The notes below the pieces were generated by a model. The model had not been told where the DNA came from. It saw nothing but the letters and a program-made list of their open reading frames with translations, and ran no database searches. From Pyrenopolyporus hunteri (Eukaryota; Ascomycota; Sordariomycetes; Xylariales; Hypoxylaceae), in the NCBI GenBank assembly GCA_902806595.1, contig CADCXC010000011.1:1984001-2048000 (forward strand): a stretch of 64,000 nt of DNA, read 5' to 3'. Below are positions 1-12,310 of the stretch, piece by piece; the first letter of the stretch is position 1; each line of letters starts with the position of its first letter. The translations under genes and the position numbers were made by a program.

Positions 1-236
1 CAAAGTATGTATCTCTTCTGTTCGCGACAAGAGAAGACAAGACAATTCCTCGGCAATTCTAATCGTAGAAAGGGTTCTCCCGTCTAGGTACTTAGATACG
101 CCCCGACTGCCTGCGATGACGTTTCCGGGTCTAACGGTGTCGCCATGTCGCAAACTTTCTAAATGAAGTCGCCATGGCTGCGAGACGCTGGAGAATCATT
201 CTAGAACCCATGATCCCTGCGCGGTACCGTGGAAGA
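1..236. other. Left flank of the retroelement, no gene seen
   Basis: Normal-composition DNA with no convincing reading frame. It ends abruptly at the first LTR base. It serves as a non-mutated control next to the AT-rich element. Confidence 0.6.
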
Positions 237-357
237 TGTCACACTTGGTGCTTATGTGCTTGGTGAGTGTTGTATATTGTTGTAGTTGGATTTTAGGTCT
301 TATACTGTGTACCTTGTAAGTACGTATTATATACTGGTCCTATATGGTTATGTAACA
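237..357. repeat. Left LTR (121 bp)
   Basis: Direct repeat partner of 7562-7682. It starts TGTCACAC and ends ATGTAACA. It keeps most G and C residues, so this copy suffered less transition mutation than the right copy; the final TGTAACA is explained by one G-to-A change from TGTGACA. Confidence 0.9.
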
Positions 358-3300
358 TTGCCGGGACTTAAAAAAATTTAATGATATCTTTATTATCTTT
401 ATGTTTTTTTAATTATATATATAAAATGGTTAATTTTTTTTTATTTTAAATTTTATAAAAAAAATTTTATTTTTAATGTTTAAATTTTTTAAAAATATTT
501 ATTTAATATATTTATTATTTAAATTAATATATTTAATTAAAATTTTATTACGTTTTTTATTTTTTATTATAATTTTTTTATTAAATAATTTCGAAATTAT
601 TTTATTTAAAAAGGGTAATATTTATATTATTAAATAATAAAAAATCATTAATTAATAAATCGAAAAGAAAATATTAAACGATCGTTTAATGTAAAAATTA
701 CGAAAAAAAATTATATTTATTATATTTATTTATATAAAAATGTAATTAATTAACTTTATATTAATCGGTATTTATATACCGTTTTAAAATATATGCTTTA
801 AGTTTTCGTTATTTAAAACGACGAAATATTTAATAAAAATATATCTATCGTTACTATCGTTACGGTAAATTTTTTAATATAAAATTATATAATTATACGT
901 ACGAATAAATTTATAAACGATGTTAATTTTAAATAATTAATTAATATAATATTATATATTTTAAAATATTTTAAAAATTTTAATTTATAAATTAATTTAT
1001 TTATTTATTTTAATATTTTAAATAATTTTATGAATTATTAATTAAATTTTTTATTTAAATATATTATTATAAAAATATTATAATTTTTATATAAACGTAA
1101 AAAAATTTTATCGTTTTTTTAAAAAAATATAAATTTATATTTTACGTTATAATATTTTTTTATTATTATTAATACGTAGATAATAACGTTATATATTTTT
1201 ATTTTTATTAATAAAATTTTAATTATATTATTTTAATCGAAAAATTAAATTATATTATTCGATATAAAATTATATAATATTTTTAAAAAATTTATTTTAA
1301 TTATTATAAATTTTATTATATTAATTTAATATTATAATATTAATAAATATTTTTTTTAAATAACGTAATTTTTTAAAGTTTAAAAATAATATTTAAATGT
1401 TAATTTTACCCGTAAAATATATCGTTTTAATTATTTATTCGTTTAAATATAATATATTATAACGTAAAATAATTTTATATCGATTTTTTTTAAAAATCGT
1501 TATTAAAAATTTATTATAAATTTTAAATTTCGATTCAAAATAATAATCTTAAAAATTTTTTAATTAATTATAAATAAATTAAAATAAAATGTATTTATTT
1601 ATTAAAAAGTTATTTAATTATATTTATTAAAAAATAATATAATTATTTTATTAAATTTATTTATAATAATATTAAAAATATTATCTCCGTTTTAAACTTT
1701 TAATAATTTTAACGTAATATTTAATATAATCGTATAAAATAATATTAATAATTTAATAATTAATTATAATATTTCGTATAATTTATAAATTCGAAAATAT
1801 ATTATTAAATATTAAAAATATAATTTTATTTATTTACGAAATTTTTTAACGTTTAAAATAAAATTTATAAATTAATTTTATACGTTATTTAATTTTATAT
1901 ATAAAAGCTCGTAAATTAATTTAAACATTTTTATATTATATAATCGAAAAATATATAACTTATTCGACATTTTATTTCGTTTTTAAAGTAAATTATCTTT
2001 AAAATAAAAAAAAAATCGTTATATTTTTACGTAATAAATTATTTTATTTTATTATATTTAATATTATTTTTATCGTAAATCGAAAAAATAACTTTATTAT
2101 AATTTAATTTTAAATTTTAAGAATATTTAAATTAACATTACGTTTTTTAAATTAAATTAATTAAATTATTCGTTTTCGAAGGTAATTATAACTAAACAAA
2201 TTACTTTAAAAAAAAAAATTTAATCATCATTTATATTATTAAAAAATTTATTTAAATTATCGAATTATTAATTTTATTTATTTTTTTTTTATTTATTAAT
2301 AAACGTAATAAAATGTTAAATATAATATATTATTTTTTAAGTTTATATATAATAATAAAAGTAAATTTATTAATATATTTTATTATATATATTAAATAAA
2401 AGTTTTTATTATTTAATATTATCGAATTAATTAAATTTTTATATTTAATTATATTTAAAATAATTTTATAATCGATAAAAATATATATTTTTATTTACGC
2501 GATATTTATAAAATGTTTAATTTTTTTTAACATTTATATAAATTCGAAAACTTTTATTTTCGTTAATTAATAATTTTTTTTTATCGTAGTTAAAAATTTA
2601 AATAAAAAAGTTATTAATTAAATGATTATTTTTAATGTAAAATTTATAAATTTATCGTTTTATATAAATTTTTAAAGGGTTTTTTTTTTACGTAATAAAC
2701 GATTACGTTAATTTTTTTTTTAAAAATATCGAAGTTAATGTATAATAATTTTTTCGAATTATAAAAATATATTATTATATGTTTTAATAAAGTATTTTTA
2801 AAAGTTTCGAATATTTTTTTCTTTTTTTTCGATAGTATATTTATAAATACATTATATGTTTATTTTTTTCGTTTTTATCGACTTTTTTTTTAACGGGGAT
2901 TTTTACGTAATAATGTTATTTTTTAACGTTTTAAAAATTTCGTTAATTTTACGTATCTAAGTACGTTATTTTTTATATATTCGATTAAATTTATAAATAT
3001 TTTAAAGTTTTTAAAAAACGTAAAAAAAATTAATTTAAAAATAATAATAAATTTTTTTTTAATCGTTAAAAAATCGAAAAAATTTACTATATAACTTAAT
3101 ATTATTATATTAAAAAAATTAATAAAAAATTTTTTAAAGTCGATAAAAATATTTTTATTACGTATAATTATTAATATAAAAGTTAAATCGTATATATAAT
3201 TTTTTAAAATATTCGACGTTATTATAATATTATTATAATATACGTTTATAATTTTTATTTTTTCGAATAAAATATTTATTTAACGTTATATATAAACGTT

Positions 3301-6300
3301 ATTATTTTTATAATTTATAATTAAATAATCGAACGTATATTATTTTTTAATTATAATAATTATTAAATATTATTTAATTAATGGGTATATTCGTTATTAA
3401 TAATAAAACGAAAATACGTTTATTATCGTAATAAATTTTTTACCGTTTATTTTTATTAATATAAAATTTTAAAATTTTATTAAATAAATGTTATTTAAAA
3501 TTATTTTATTAAATATACGGATATTTACGATTATTTAACCGATTTTATTAATTATTTTTTTACTTTTATTTATAATTATTTTAATTAATTTCGGTAAAAA
3601 TTTTTAAATTATAAATATAAATATCGAAAAAAAATTAAAGTTTTTATTCGAAAAATACGACTTTATTTTAAAAGTTTCGTAAATATTTAGTTTATTATTT
3701 ATTAATTTTCGATGTTTATAATATATAATCGACATTTTTTAAATAATATATTTTATTATTTTAATTTTAAATTAAATTAAAGTAATTTATATTCGTTAAT
3801 TTTAACGAAATTTTTATTTATAAATATATTTTTAAAGTCTATAATTATTTAATAAAAAGTTTTAAATATTTTAAAAACGTTAAAATTTTTATATATCGTT
3901 ATTTTAATTAAATATTTTTATGTATTTTTAATTTTAAAAAAAACGAAATTTATTATCGATTTTAAAATTTTATTATCGTTTTTTTTTATTTCGAATCGAT
4001 AAAAAGTTAAAGCCGATGTTTTTTCGTTCGTTATTTAATATTTTCGATAATTTTATTCGAAAAGTTTAATATAATCGATAAATATATTTCGTAATATATA
4101 TATATTAATATCGATGTTATTATAAACGATAATTTTTTAAAGGAAATTATTTATAAATATAACGTAATAAACGACTTTTTTAATATATAATTCGAAAATT
4201 AAATCTTAATTAAATATATTAATATATTTTATTTTTAAATAATAATATAACTATATTAATATTAATATTATATTAATCGATAAAATTTTAACTTATAATA
4301 AAAAAAGGTTTTCGAATATTATTAATATTAAAATCGTAATTCGATAATTTTATATTACCGTTAATTTTTTCGAAAAAATAATATCGATTTTTTTCGCGTT
4401 TATAATATTTATATTTAATAATATTTTTATTAATAAATTATTTATTAACGTTACTTTTCGTAAAAAGTTAATTATTATCGATTTATTATTTCTTACTTTT
4501 TTAAAATAAAATTTAATTATAATATATTTCGTTATTATTAATAAATATTTAATTAATTTTCGTATTAAAATCGATATCGTTTTTTTACGTACTTTTAAAT
4601 TTTCGTAACTTTTTAAAATTTATATTTTATTTATTAAAATTCGTATATATTTAATATTTATATATATATTTTATTTTCGTTTCGTTATTATATTTATTAT
4701 AATAAAAAATTTAAAATATATTTTTATTTTATAAATAAAATCGATATTTATTTCGAAAATCGAGTTAATTTTTAACTATAAAATTAAAATTATTAATTTA
4801 ATCGTTATATTCGAAATTTAAGTAAAGTTTTAACTTTTTTAATTATTAATTTCGTTTATAATATTATTAATATTTATTTTATTATTCGTATAATATAACT
4901 TCGTTAATATAAAATTAATTTTTATAATTACTTTTATCGATTCGATATATAAGTAAATTTTTTTTAATCGTAAATACGAATTTAATACCTTTAAATAAAT
5001 ATATAATTAATTCGACGAAAAAAAAATTATTTATATTTATAATAAATTGAATTTTTTAATTTTATAGTTACGATTATAAAATTAATCGCGTTTTAATTAT
5101 TAATATTATTTATACGTAAAAATTCGAAGTTTTTATTTAATTTTTTAAAAGTTATTATTTTATTTTTTAAATTTAATTCGTCGAAATCGTTTATCGTAAA
5201 TTTATTATTTAATATATTAAATTAATTTTACCCGTATTAATTATAATTATAAATTTTTTTTTATAAATATAAAAGTTTTTTATTTATTTTTTTTATAAAA
5301 GTTAATTTAATTATTTATATATATTAAATTCGAATTTATTTTAAATTTCGAAATTTTTATTTAATTAAAAGTTTTATTTATAAACTTAATAAATTTAATT
5401 TTAAATCGTTTTATAATTATTTTAATATAAATTATTCGATTAATAAACGTTAATTAATTAATATTTATTATTAAATTAATATTTATTATTTCGATTATAA
5501 TTTAAATTATACGATTTTTATTAATTTTAAATATAATAATTCGAATAAAATTACTTATATAAATTTTAATAATTTTATCGATTAAATTTTTATTATTATT
5601 ATTAATTAAATTAAAGTTTTTATTATTATTAATTAATTTATAATCTATATTATTATAATTAATATTAAAATAATTAACGAAATTATATTTATATTTATTA
5701 AATTAAATATTATAATTATTTATATTAAATTTAATTATATTAAATTTAATAATAATTACGTTAAAGTTATTAATATTATTAATATCGTTTTTATAATCGT
5801 TATTATCGTTAATATTAAAGAAGAAAAAATTAAATATATTTTTATTTATAATAAATAATTTTGTTATTTTAATTAATAAAAAAGTTTTAAAAATATATTT
5901 TTTTTATTTTATTTTTTAATATTTTTTTTCGATTATTATATATACGTAAAAATTTATTTAAAATTATTAATAACCTAAATTTAAATATTTAAACTTAAAT
6001 ATTTAAATTAAAAACTTTAAATACCGTTATTAATTAATTTCGTAATAATATATCGTATATTTTAATATTTTTAATTATATTTTACATAAACGTATATATT
6101 TATTTATTATTTTATAAATTTTAAAAAATAAATTTACGCTCGTATATTTTTTTTAACGTAATATAATAATTTTTTTTAAAACGTTTAATTAATTATCGAA
6201 TAATTAAATTTATATTACCGTTAAAAAAACCGATTTTTTTAAATTTCGTTAATTTTATTAAATATTATTAATATACCGTATTTTAAAAATATAAAAATTA

Positions 6301-7561
6301 AATTTACTTAATTTTTTTCTCGTTATATATAGTAATTAAATTTTTTAATTTATTTACGAAAATATAAATATTTATATATATATAAATTTTTTCGAAATAT
6401 ATTAATTTTATATTTTTCGAATTTTTCGTTATAAGGTTAAAATAATTTATTTTTTTTAATTTTAATATTAATTTATTATTATTATTACCGTTATTATCGT
6501 TATTACCGTTATTATTATTATTATTTTTATTATTATTATTATTATTTTAAAAATTTTTATTATTATTTTAATTAACGCGCGTAAAAATTTACGCGATTAA
6601 TTTTATTATTAAATTTATTATAAATAACGTATTTTTCGCCTTCGATAATTATTTCGTATTAAAATATTTTTTAATAAACATATATTTATTTAATTTAATT
6701 TCGTCGGTTATTATTTATAATATTAATTATATTACCGTTTTTTTTAATTTAATCGATAAAAAAAAACCGTTAAAATTAAAAGAAATATTTTTATAAATAA
6801 TAAATAAAAATTAAAACTTTACTTCGAATATTAAAAATAATTAACCTATTAACGAAAATAATAAAATATTTTTCGATAATAATATAATTAAAATTTTCGA
6901 CGTATTTTATTTAAAAACTTTAAATAATAAAATAATAAACGTTTTTTCGAAATTATTAAAAATGCGATAACGTTTAATAAATTTAAAAAATTTTAATTAA
7001 ATAAATCGTAATAAAATAAAAATTAAAAAAAATAATTATATTTTTTTTATATTAAAAAAAATGGTAATATTATTATTTTTAATATATTAATTATTTTCGT
7101 TTAAATTTTTTCGTATTTTTTTTATTAATCGCGTAAAAATTTATAAAAAACTTTTTTTTTTTTCGTTTATTTAATCGAAAAAATATAAAATACGTTTAAA
7201 TTATTACGTATATTAAAATTCGAATATATATAATTTTTATTATATAAAATCGTATAAATAAAAATTAAATCCGTAAATTTAATATTCGATTTAAATAAAT
7301 ATTTTATTATTATAAATTATAATAAATTTTTAATTTAATTTTTTAAATTCGAATTTATAAAAGTAATTTATCGAAAAAAAAAAAACGAAAAATATAAAAA
7401 TATAAATCGTCGAATTTTCGTATAAAATAAACGAAATAAATTAATTAAAATAAATAATTTATCGAAAAAAAAATTATCGATAATATAAAATAATTTATTA
7501 TTTAATAATTCGAAATAATTATTAAAAAAAAAATAAAAAAACTTATAAAAAATATTATTAA
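358..7561. pseudogene. Internal region of the retroelement, destroyed by RIP
   Basis: About 7.2 kb dominated by A and T, with stops in every frame. By eye, remaining C and G sit mostly in CpG, while CpA and CpT are scarce. Bases 358-370 keep some GC and would include the primer-binding site, but no tRNA complement could be assigned. An ATT-type triplet run at about 6473-6545 may be a mutated codon repeat or a microsatellite. Confidence 0.85.
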
Positions 7562-7682
7562 TGTTACATTTAATATTTATATACTTAATAAATATTATAT
7601 ATTGTTGTAGTTAGATTTTAAGTCTTATACTGTATACCTTGTAGGTACGTATTATATACTGGTCCTATATGGTCATGTGATA
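7562..7682. repeat. Right LTR (121 bp), asymmetrically mutated
   Basis: Direct repeat partner of 237-357. Its first 45 or so bases carry a dense set of G-to-A and C-to-T changes relative to the left LTR; its last 75 carry only a few. It ends TGTGATA, one C-to-T change from TGTGACA. Confidence 0.9.
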
Positions 7683-8405
7683 GAAGTGCTATTAACCGAT
7701 AAGGACCCTTTGGCTTCTTTAGGGGTTATCGGGAGCCGTCGCAGCGTTTTAATGGTGGAATATGGCACGCAATGGGGCGCTAAACCCGGAAAAGCTTAGG
7801 GCGCGATTGCGTGATCGCCATCTTTAAAGACGAATTTCGCGCTCTCCCATTCTCGACGCGATTTACTAAGCGCTTCACAAAATTCTTTTCCTTCGACACC
7901 CGCTTCCTCGCCGCTCGGCGCACCACCGAGAACCGCTAGTCGGCGTCGAAGCGAATATGGTCTTGGGAAAAGTATGGAGCGTCTTCGGCGTGGAGGTAGG
8001 TTAAGCCTTTACTTTCCCCCCCGGGACCGCATAGAGTAATAAAGCCACATGGTCTCCTATCCGAACTTGTCTCCTTTTTTTCGTGTTGGTCGTGAAGGTC
8101 GTGAAGTTACTCTGATACCGACGTCACGGGTATCCTTGTGTTCCGTCTTCCTGCTCTCGGTCGAGAAAAGAGAGCGAGAATTCCTGGTCCTGGATTAGCC
8201 GTCTCTAGCATCCGTCCGGTTGCCTCTGCCAAAACATAGACTCCCGTTCCTCTTGGGACTATATCCATCCATCCATCCCATCCTAGCTGAATCGCGGTAA
8301 ATTTGCCTCGTCTAATCTTACTGTATTCTGTATTTCCAGGAGGAGTTCTCGAATTCCTATTCCCACAAATTCTGGCTGCCAAAAAGCCCGAGGAAGACGG
8401 CTAGA
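7683..8405 (+). promoter_or_regulatory. Upstream and 5' leader region of MET10, with probable leader intron
   Basis: The stretch between the element and the main MET10 reading frame. An ATG at 7957 starts a 13-codon segment followed by a donor-like GTAGGT at 7996. A pyrimidine-rich acceptor TTCCAG ends at 8339. Removing 7996-8339 joins 7957-7995 in frame with 8340-8405 and then with the MET10 ATG at 8406. This may be a spliced 5' leader, an uORF (it closes at the TAA in the unspliced form) or an alternative N-terminus. A CCAT microsatellite lies near 8263-8280. Confidence 0.45.
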
Positions 8406-11400
8406 ATGCAGCTGAAGCAACCCGAGAGTAGTGGTGGTGTTCTTGCGGACCAGATAACCATGCCGGAAACAAAGACTTCCCGCGCCCAGTTCACGAAACA
8501 GTCGTCAACTCTCCCGTTTGGCCAACCCGTACCCTTGTCCACAATTTCCGGCCCTACCTATGTCACCGGCCAACTTCTCGTCCAGCAGATCGCCTACGCC
8601 TTGTCCGACAAGATATTCTCGTACTCACCCGAGACCTTCGACCTCGACGTTGCCGTAAAGAGCTGGGCTGAAAATGGAGAGAAGAACGTCCATGGATATC
8701 CTACTGCCGTCTTGCCCCTCCAAACTCGTTCGGGCGCCGGCGCCTTCGCCCTCGGCTATATATTCTCCAAAGACTTTGATTTAAGCAAGAGGCATATCCC
8801 TCAAACCCTCCTGGCACCGTCCCTGAGTTTGCGCCACCTACGCTCTGCCTTGGACCAGTTGGCCCTGCTCTATGGAGTCGCCAGCCCTTTTGTCGCTCAT
8901 GTAGCTGCTACCGATTATACTTCCGACGCCGGTCTCGTTGCGGAATATGGCACTGCTCTCCAGCTCTCCGAAGAGCTTGGACTCGGCCTTATTTCCAGCG
9001 GTTCCGCATATGAGGCGCAGCATATCTCGCTCTTCGCCACTCTCATGGCCAAGATCTTGCCTACCATTCATACCTACGACGGCGTCCGTACATCACGTGA
9101 GACCTTGCGAGTTATTGACGTGCTAAGCCAAGTTGGTATCGCGGACGTCTTTAACAAGGTATCCAAAGTCGCCGAGAATTTGAATAAGCGTCTTGACGAC
9201 GCCGGCAAGGTTGTCGAACTTCTTCAAGCTTTTAACGATGAACTTGGTACCGACTATGAACCATTTGAGTATATTGGCGATGAGTCCGCCGAGGTCGTCT
9301 ACGTCGTTTTCGGTAGCGTTGAAGCCCAACTGGCTAGGCAGGTTGTGTCTAAGCTCTCTTCGGATGGACCGAAGGTGGGAGCTGTCGTGGTCAGAATATA
9401 CAGGCCTTTCATTGAGGAAGCCTTCTTAAAAGTTCTCCCTGCTTCCGTCCGACACCTTGCGGTCCTTGGGCAGGTCGCTGACGACCGCAGTGTCTCGGAC
9501 GCTTCAGTTCAATCCATCCTATACTCAGATGTTTTGACCGCGGTGTCTTTTTCAAGCAAGTGGGATTCGAGTCCCGCGGTTACGGATGTCAAATATGCTG
9601 CGTCGCATGCGTTTACACCATCTAGCTTCGTTGCCACTATTACTCAGGCTACGATCAAGACAACCATCTCCCATATCCATCTGCCCCAACTCGAGTCCGT
9701 GGAGCAATACGTATTCTGGGATAGCGACGACTCTGTGGCCCTCTACGCCCCCACTGTCGTCGGCAGTCTTTTATCTCGGGACTCTACCAGTAATATCTAC
9801 CTGAGCGAGTCGCACGATAATTTAGTACAAGGAGGTGTCGTAAGAACTGACTTGAGAAAGTCTAAGAAGACAATAGATGCTCCTTACGCGGTTGAGGAAG
9901 CTGACGCCGTCCTGGTGGGCGAGGAGAAACTCCTGAAGGAAGTTGCCGTCTCTAGAAACGTGAAGGATAACGGCAAGTTGATTCTAAAGCTACCGAACTT
10001 TAAGGAAGAAGAGGTAGAGAAGCGGATACCCTCCGCCATGCGAAGGGACGTGCAAGCGAGGAATATCTCGCTTTACATCCTAGATTCATCCTTGTCTCCG
10101 GCTTTCGAGAGCGACTTCAATGCCGCTAGGCTGCTCATTGAGCTTGCATTCCTCCAGGTTGCGCAGCCTGATATCAAGCATGAAATTCTAGAGAAATTGG
10201 CTGGTTTAGAGGCCAATCCTCCAACCCTGGAAGAATGTATTGATGCTCTGGGCAAGTGCCTCAAACGGTTTGACGTTCCGGAAAGCTGGTCCGACGCCGT
10301 GGATGAGGCGCCACGGGATCTCCCTCGTGTCTTGAAGACGAACAGCTTTGTTTCGTTCGAGAAGCAAGAAACGGAACACGACCTACCGATTAGTGGCTGG
10401 GAGTCTGCCGCCAAAGGTCTAGTTTTCAAAGAGGCGTACAATACTGATACTACTCTGCGCCCTGACCTGGCGGTCAAAACATACACAATCCACGTCAAGG
10501 AGAATCGTAGGCTCACTCCTACAACCTACGATCGTAACATATTCCATATTGAATTCGATCTGGGCAACTCGGGATTGACCTATAAGATTGGAGAAGCCCT
10601 TGGAATCCACGCGGACAATGACCCAGACCTGGTCCGCGAATTCATCGAATCTTATGGTTTGAATGCGGATGATCTCGTCCAAGTTCCCTCAAAAGACGAC
10701 ACCAGCGTCGTGGAGACAAGAACTGTTTACCAATCTCTAACGCAGAACGTGGATATCTTTGGCAAGCCTCCTAAGCGATTTTACGAATCCCTCGCCGAAT
10801 TTGCCACAGACGAACTCGAAAAGAAGAAGCTTGCGTCTCTCGGCACCCCAGAAGGCGCTGAGGAATTCAAGCGCCGAGCAGAGGTCGACACAATTACCTT
10901 TGCTGACGTACTTGAGGAATTCAAGTCCGCTCGCCCTAGTTTGCCTGAGCTTATCCGCCTAGTTGGCCCCCTGAAGCGTCGCGAGTATTCAATCGCCTCG
11001 GCTCAAGCAGTGGCGCCCAACGTTGTCGCCCTCATGATTGTAGTTGTGGACTGGGTCGATTCCAAGGGTCGAACTCGTTATGGCCAAGCAACTCGTTATC
11101 TCAGCCGCCTCCCGGTTGGAGCCGCTGTTACGGTATCCGTCAAGCCTTCGGTTATGAAGTTACCAACGCGCGACGAGGCGCCCCTCATCATGGCTGGCCT
11201 TGGAACTGGACTGGCTCCATTCCGCGCTTTCGTACAATATCGTGCGATGCAAAAGGCGCAGGGCAAGGATATCGGTGCTATTCTCTTGTACCTTGGTTCA
11301 CGCCATCAACGCGAGGAGTATCTCTACGGGGAGGAATGGGAGGCTTACCTGGATGCGGGTGTCATCACCTTACTCGGCGCGGCCTTTTCTCGAGATCAGC

Positions 11401-11639
11401 CCCAGAAAATTTACATTCAGGACCGCATGCGCCAGACTATGGCCGACGTTATCAAGGCGTATATCGAACAGGAAGGCTCCTTTTACCTTTGCGGCCCCAC
11501 GTGGCCTGTTCCTGATGTCACCGATGTTCTGAAGGAGGCCATCGCTACTGAGGCCAAGGCGAGCGGAAAGAAGGTTGACGCGAAGAAGGAAATCGATCGT
11601 CTCAAGGAGGATGGGCGGTATGTGCTCGAAGTTTATTAG
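8406..11639 (+). CDS. met10: Sulfite reductase [NADPH] flavoprotein alpha subunit (Met10-type)
   Basis: A single-exon 1077-residue protein. It passes electrons from NADPH through FAD to the haemoprotein beta subunit, which reduces sulfite to sulfide in cytosolic sulfate assimilation. Residues of roughly 35-440 form the pyruvate:ferredoxin-oxidoreductase-like region known in fungal Met10. The C-terminal 400 residues are a ferredoxin-NADP reductase module: RREYSIAS at about 858-865 binds FAD, GLGTGLAPFRAF near 929 binds the NADP pyrophosphate, and YLCGPTWPVPDV near 1027 is the C-terminal nicotinamide-site motif. The protein ends in Tyr, as in this reductase family. There is no FMN flavodoxin domain in this module, as expected for fungal alpha subunits. 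Length fits yeast Met10 (about 1035). The homologous part begins near LPFGQP, so ATG 8460 is an alternative start. Confidence 0.95.
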   Translation: MQLKQPESSGGVLADQITMPETKTSRAQFTKQSSTLPFGQPVPLSTISGPTYVTGQLLVQQIAYALSDKIFSYSPETFDLDVAVKSWAENGEKNVHGYPTAVLPLQTRSGAGAFALGYIFSKDFDLSKRHIPQTLLAPSLSLRHLRSALDQLALLYGVASPFVAHVAATDYTSDAGLVAEYGTALQLSEELGLGLISSGSAYEAQHISLFATLMAKILPTIHTYDGVRTSRETLRVIDVLSQVGIADVFNKVSKVAENLNKRLDDAGKVVELLQAFNDELGTDYEPFEYIGDESAEVVYVVFGSVEAQLARQVVSKLSSDGPKVGAVVVRIYRPFIEEAFLKVLPASVRHLAVLGQVADDRSVSDASVQSILYSDVLTAVSFSSKWDSSPAVTDVKYAASHAFTPSSFVATITQATIKTTISHIHLPQLESVEQYVFWDSDDSVALYAPTVVGSLLSRDSTSNIYLSESHDNLVQGGVVRTDLRKSKKTIDAPYAVEEADAVLVGEEKLLKEVAVSRNVKDNGKLILKLPNFKEEEVEKRIPSAMRRDVQARNISLYILDSSLSPAFESDFNAARLLIELAFLQVAQPDIKHEILEKLAGLEANPPTLEECIDALGKCLKRFDVPESWSDAVDEAPRDLPRVLKTNSFVSFEKQETEHDLPISGWESAAKGLVFKEAYNTDTTLRPDLAVKTYTIHVKENRRLTPTTYDRNIFHIEFDLGNSGLTYKIGEALGIHADNDPDLVREFIESYGLNADDLVQVPSKDDTSVVETRTVYQSLTQNVDIFGKPPKRFYESLAEFATDELEKKKLASLGTPEGAEEFKRRAEVDTITFADVLEEFKSARPSLPELIRLVGPLKRREYSIASAQAVAPNVVALMIVVVDWVDSKGRTRYGQATRYLSRLPVGAAVTVSVKPSVMKLPTRDEAPLIMAGLGTGLAPFRAFVQYRAMQKAQGKDIGAILLYLGSRHQREEYLYGEEWEAYLDAGVITLLGAAFSRDQPQKIYIQDRMRQTMADVIKAYIEQEGSFYLCGPTWPVPDVTDVLKEAIATEAKASGKKVDAKKEIDRLKEDGRYVLEVY

Positions 11640-11929
11640 ATGGTGGTTGTCATGACATAGATTTTCTTTTCACTCCTAAGCGACGTCGCTTTTATCAGAG
11701 TAGTTTCGTATCCATAGATCACGAGGATTTTGACGATCCTATGTATTCGCTGTTTAACAGCCAATTTACAACATTTAAGTGATTTCCTGGACTCGCGATC
11801 TTGGCGAGGCTCATGATAACGTTAAATGCCGCGACGATAACAGCTGTTGAGATAGGATCACTGAAGAATAGGAGAAGTCGTCAGGTTATCTCGGATACCT
11901 AGCCATTAGGGGCGATAGGCTTTTTCAAG
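11640..11929. other. MET10 3' region, no gene seen
   Basis: Non-coding spacer between the MET10 stop and a MITE-like element, carrying the presumed 3' UTR. Confidence 0.5.
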
Positions 11930-12262
11930 ATGCGGGGTAGTTGGGCGCTGTAAATGCCCTGTATATATAAAGGGTTAGCGCTTATGCTCACTGGAGTTAT
12001 AGCGCGCTATGGCTTTTAGCACACCATAGATCCATGGACCCCTGAAAACCCTCCATAGATCACAATTATCTACAGTGGGTTTCGGCGTATACACGCGCTA
12101 CAGCTGTTAGCGGGTACACGCTATAATATAACGGGAGCATAGTGCTATATTACGGGGTGGATAGGTGGTATTCATGATAGAACATTTACAGGGTTTCATT
12201 GGCGATATTAGAAGCTGTAATTATAGTGCAGTCATCGCTGAAGCGCTCCCAATACCCCGCAT
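11930..12262. mobile_element. MITE-like element, 333 bp, with 20-bp terminal inverted repeats
   Basis: The left end (11930-11949) reads atgcggggtagttgggcgct. The right end (12242-12262), read on the opposite strand, is atgcggggtattgggagcgct, nearly identical. The interior contains further short palindromes built on gcgct/agcgc and no reading frame. It sits about 50 bp beyond the stop of the CorA-like gene. No clear target-site duplication was found, so the family is not assigned. Confidence 0.6.
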
Positions 12263-12310
12263 TCGCAGTTGGTCTTAGGGCATTGGGTCCCTGAACGTCC
12301 GAGGAGGAGA

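Larger units (their letters stand above)
237..7682. mobile_element. RIP-degenerated LTR retrotransposon, 7.45 kb
   Basis: Two direct repeats of exactly 121 bp (237-357 and 7562-7682) flank about 7.2 kb of extremely AT-rich DNA. Nearly all differences between the two LTRs are C-to-T or G-to-A, the signature of fungal repeat-induced point mutation. Undoing those transitions gives ends TGTCACA...TGTGACA, a perfect 7-bp terminal inverted repeat starting TG and ending CA. The flanking pentamers are gaaga (232-236) and gaagt (7683-7687), a 4-of-5 target-site duplication. No gag or pol reading frame survives and I could not tell Copia from Gypsy or fix its orientation. Size and structure fit a once complete autonomous element. 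Confidence 0.9.

Noticed and set aside
358..7561. AT-rich block as inserted mitochondrial DNA or centromere core
   Set aside because: It is bounded by two 121-bp LTRs with a near-perfect target duplication and differences are of RIP type, which explains the composition.
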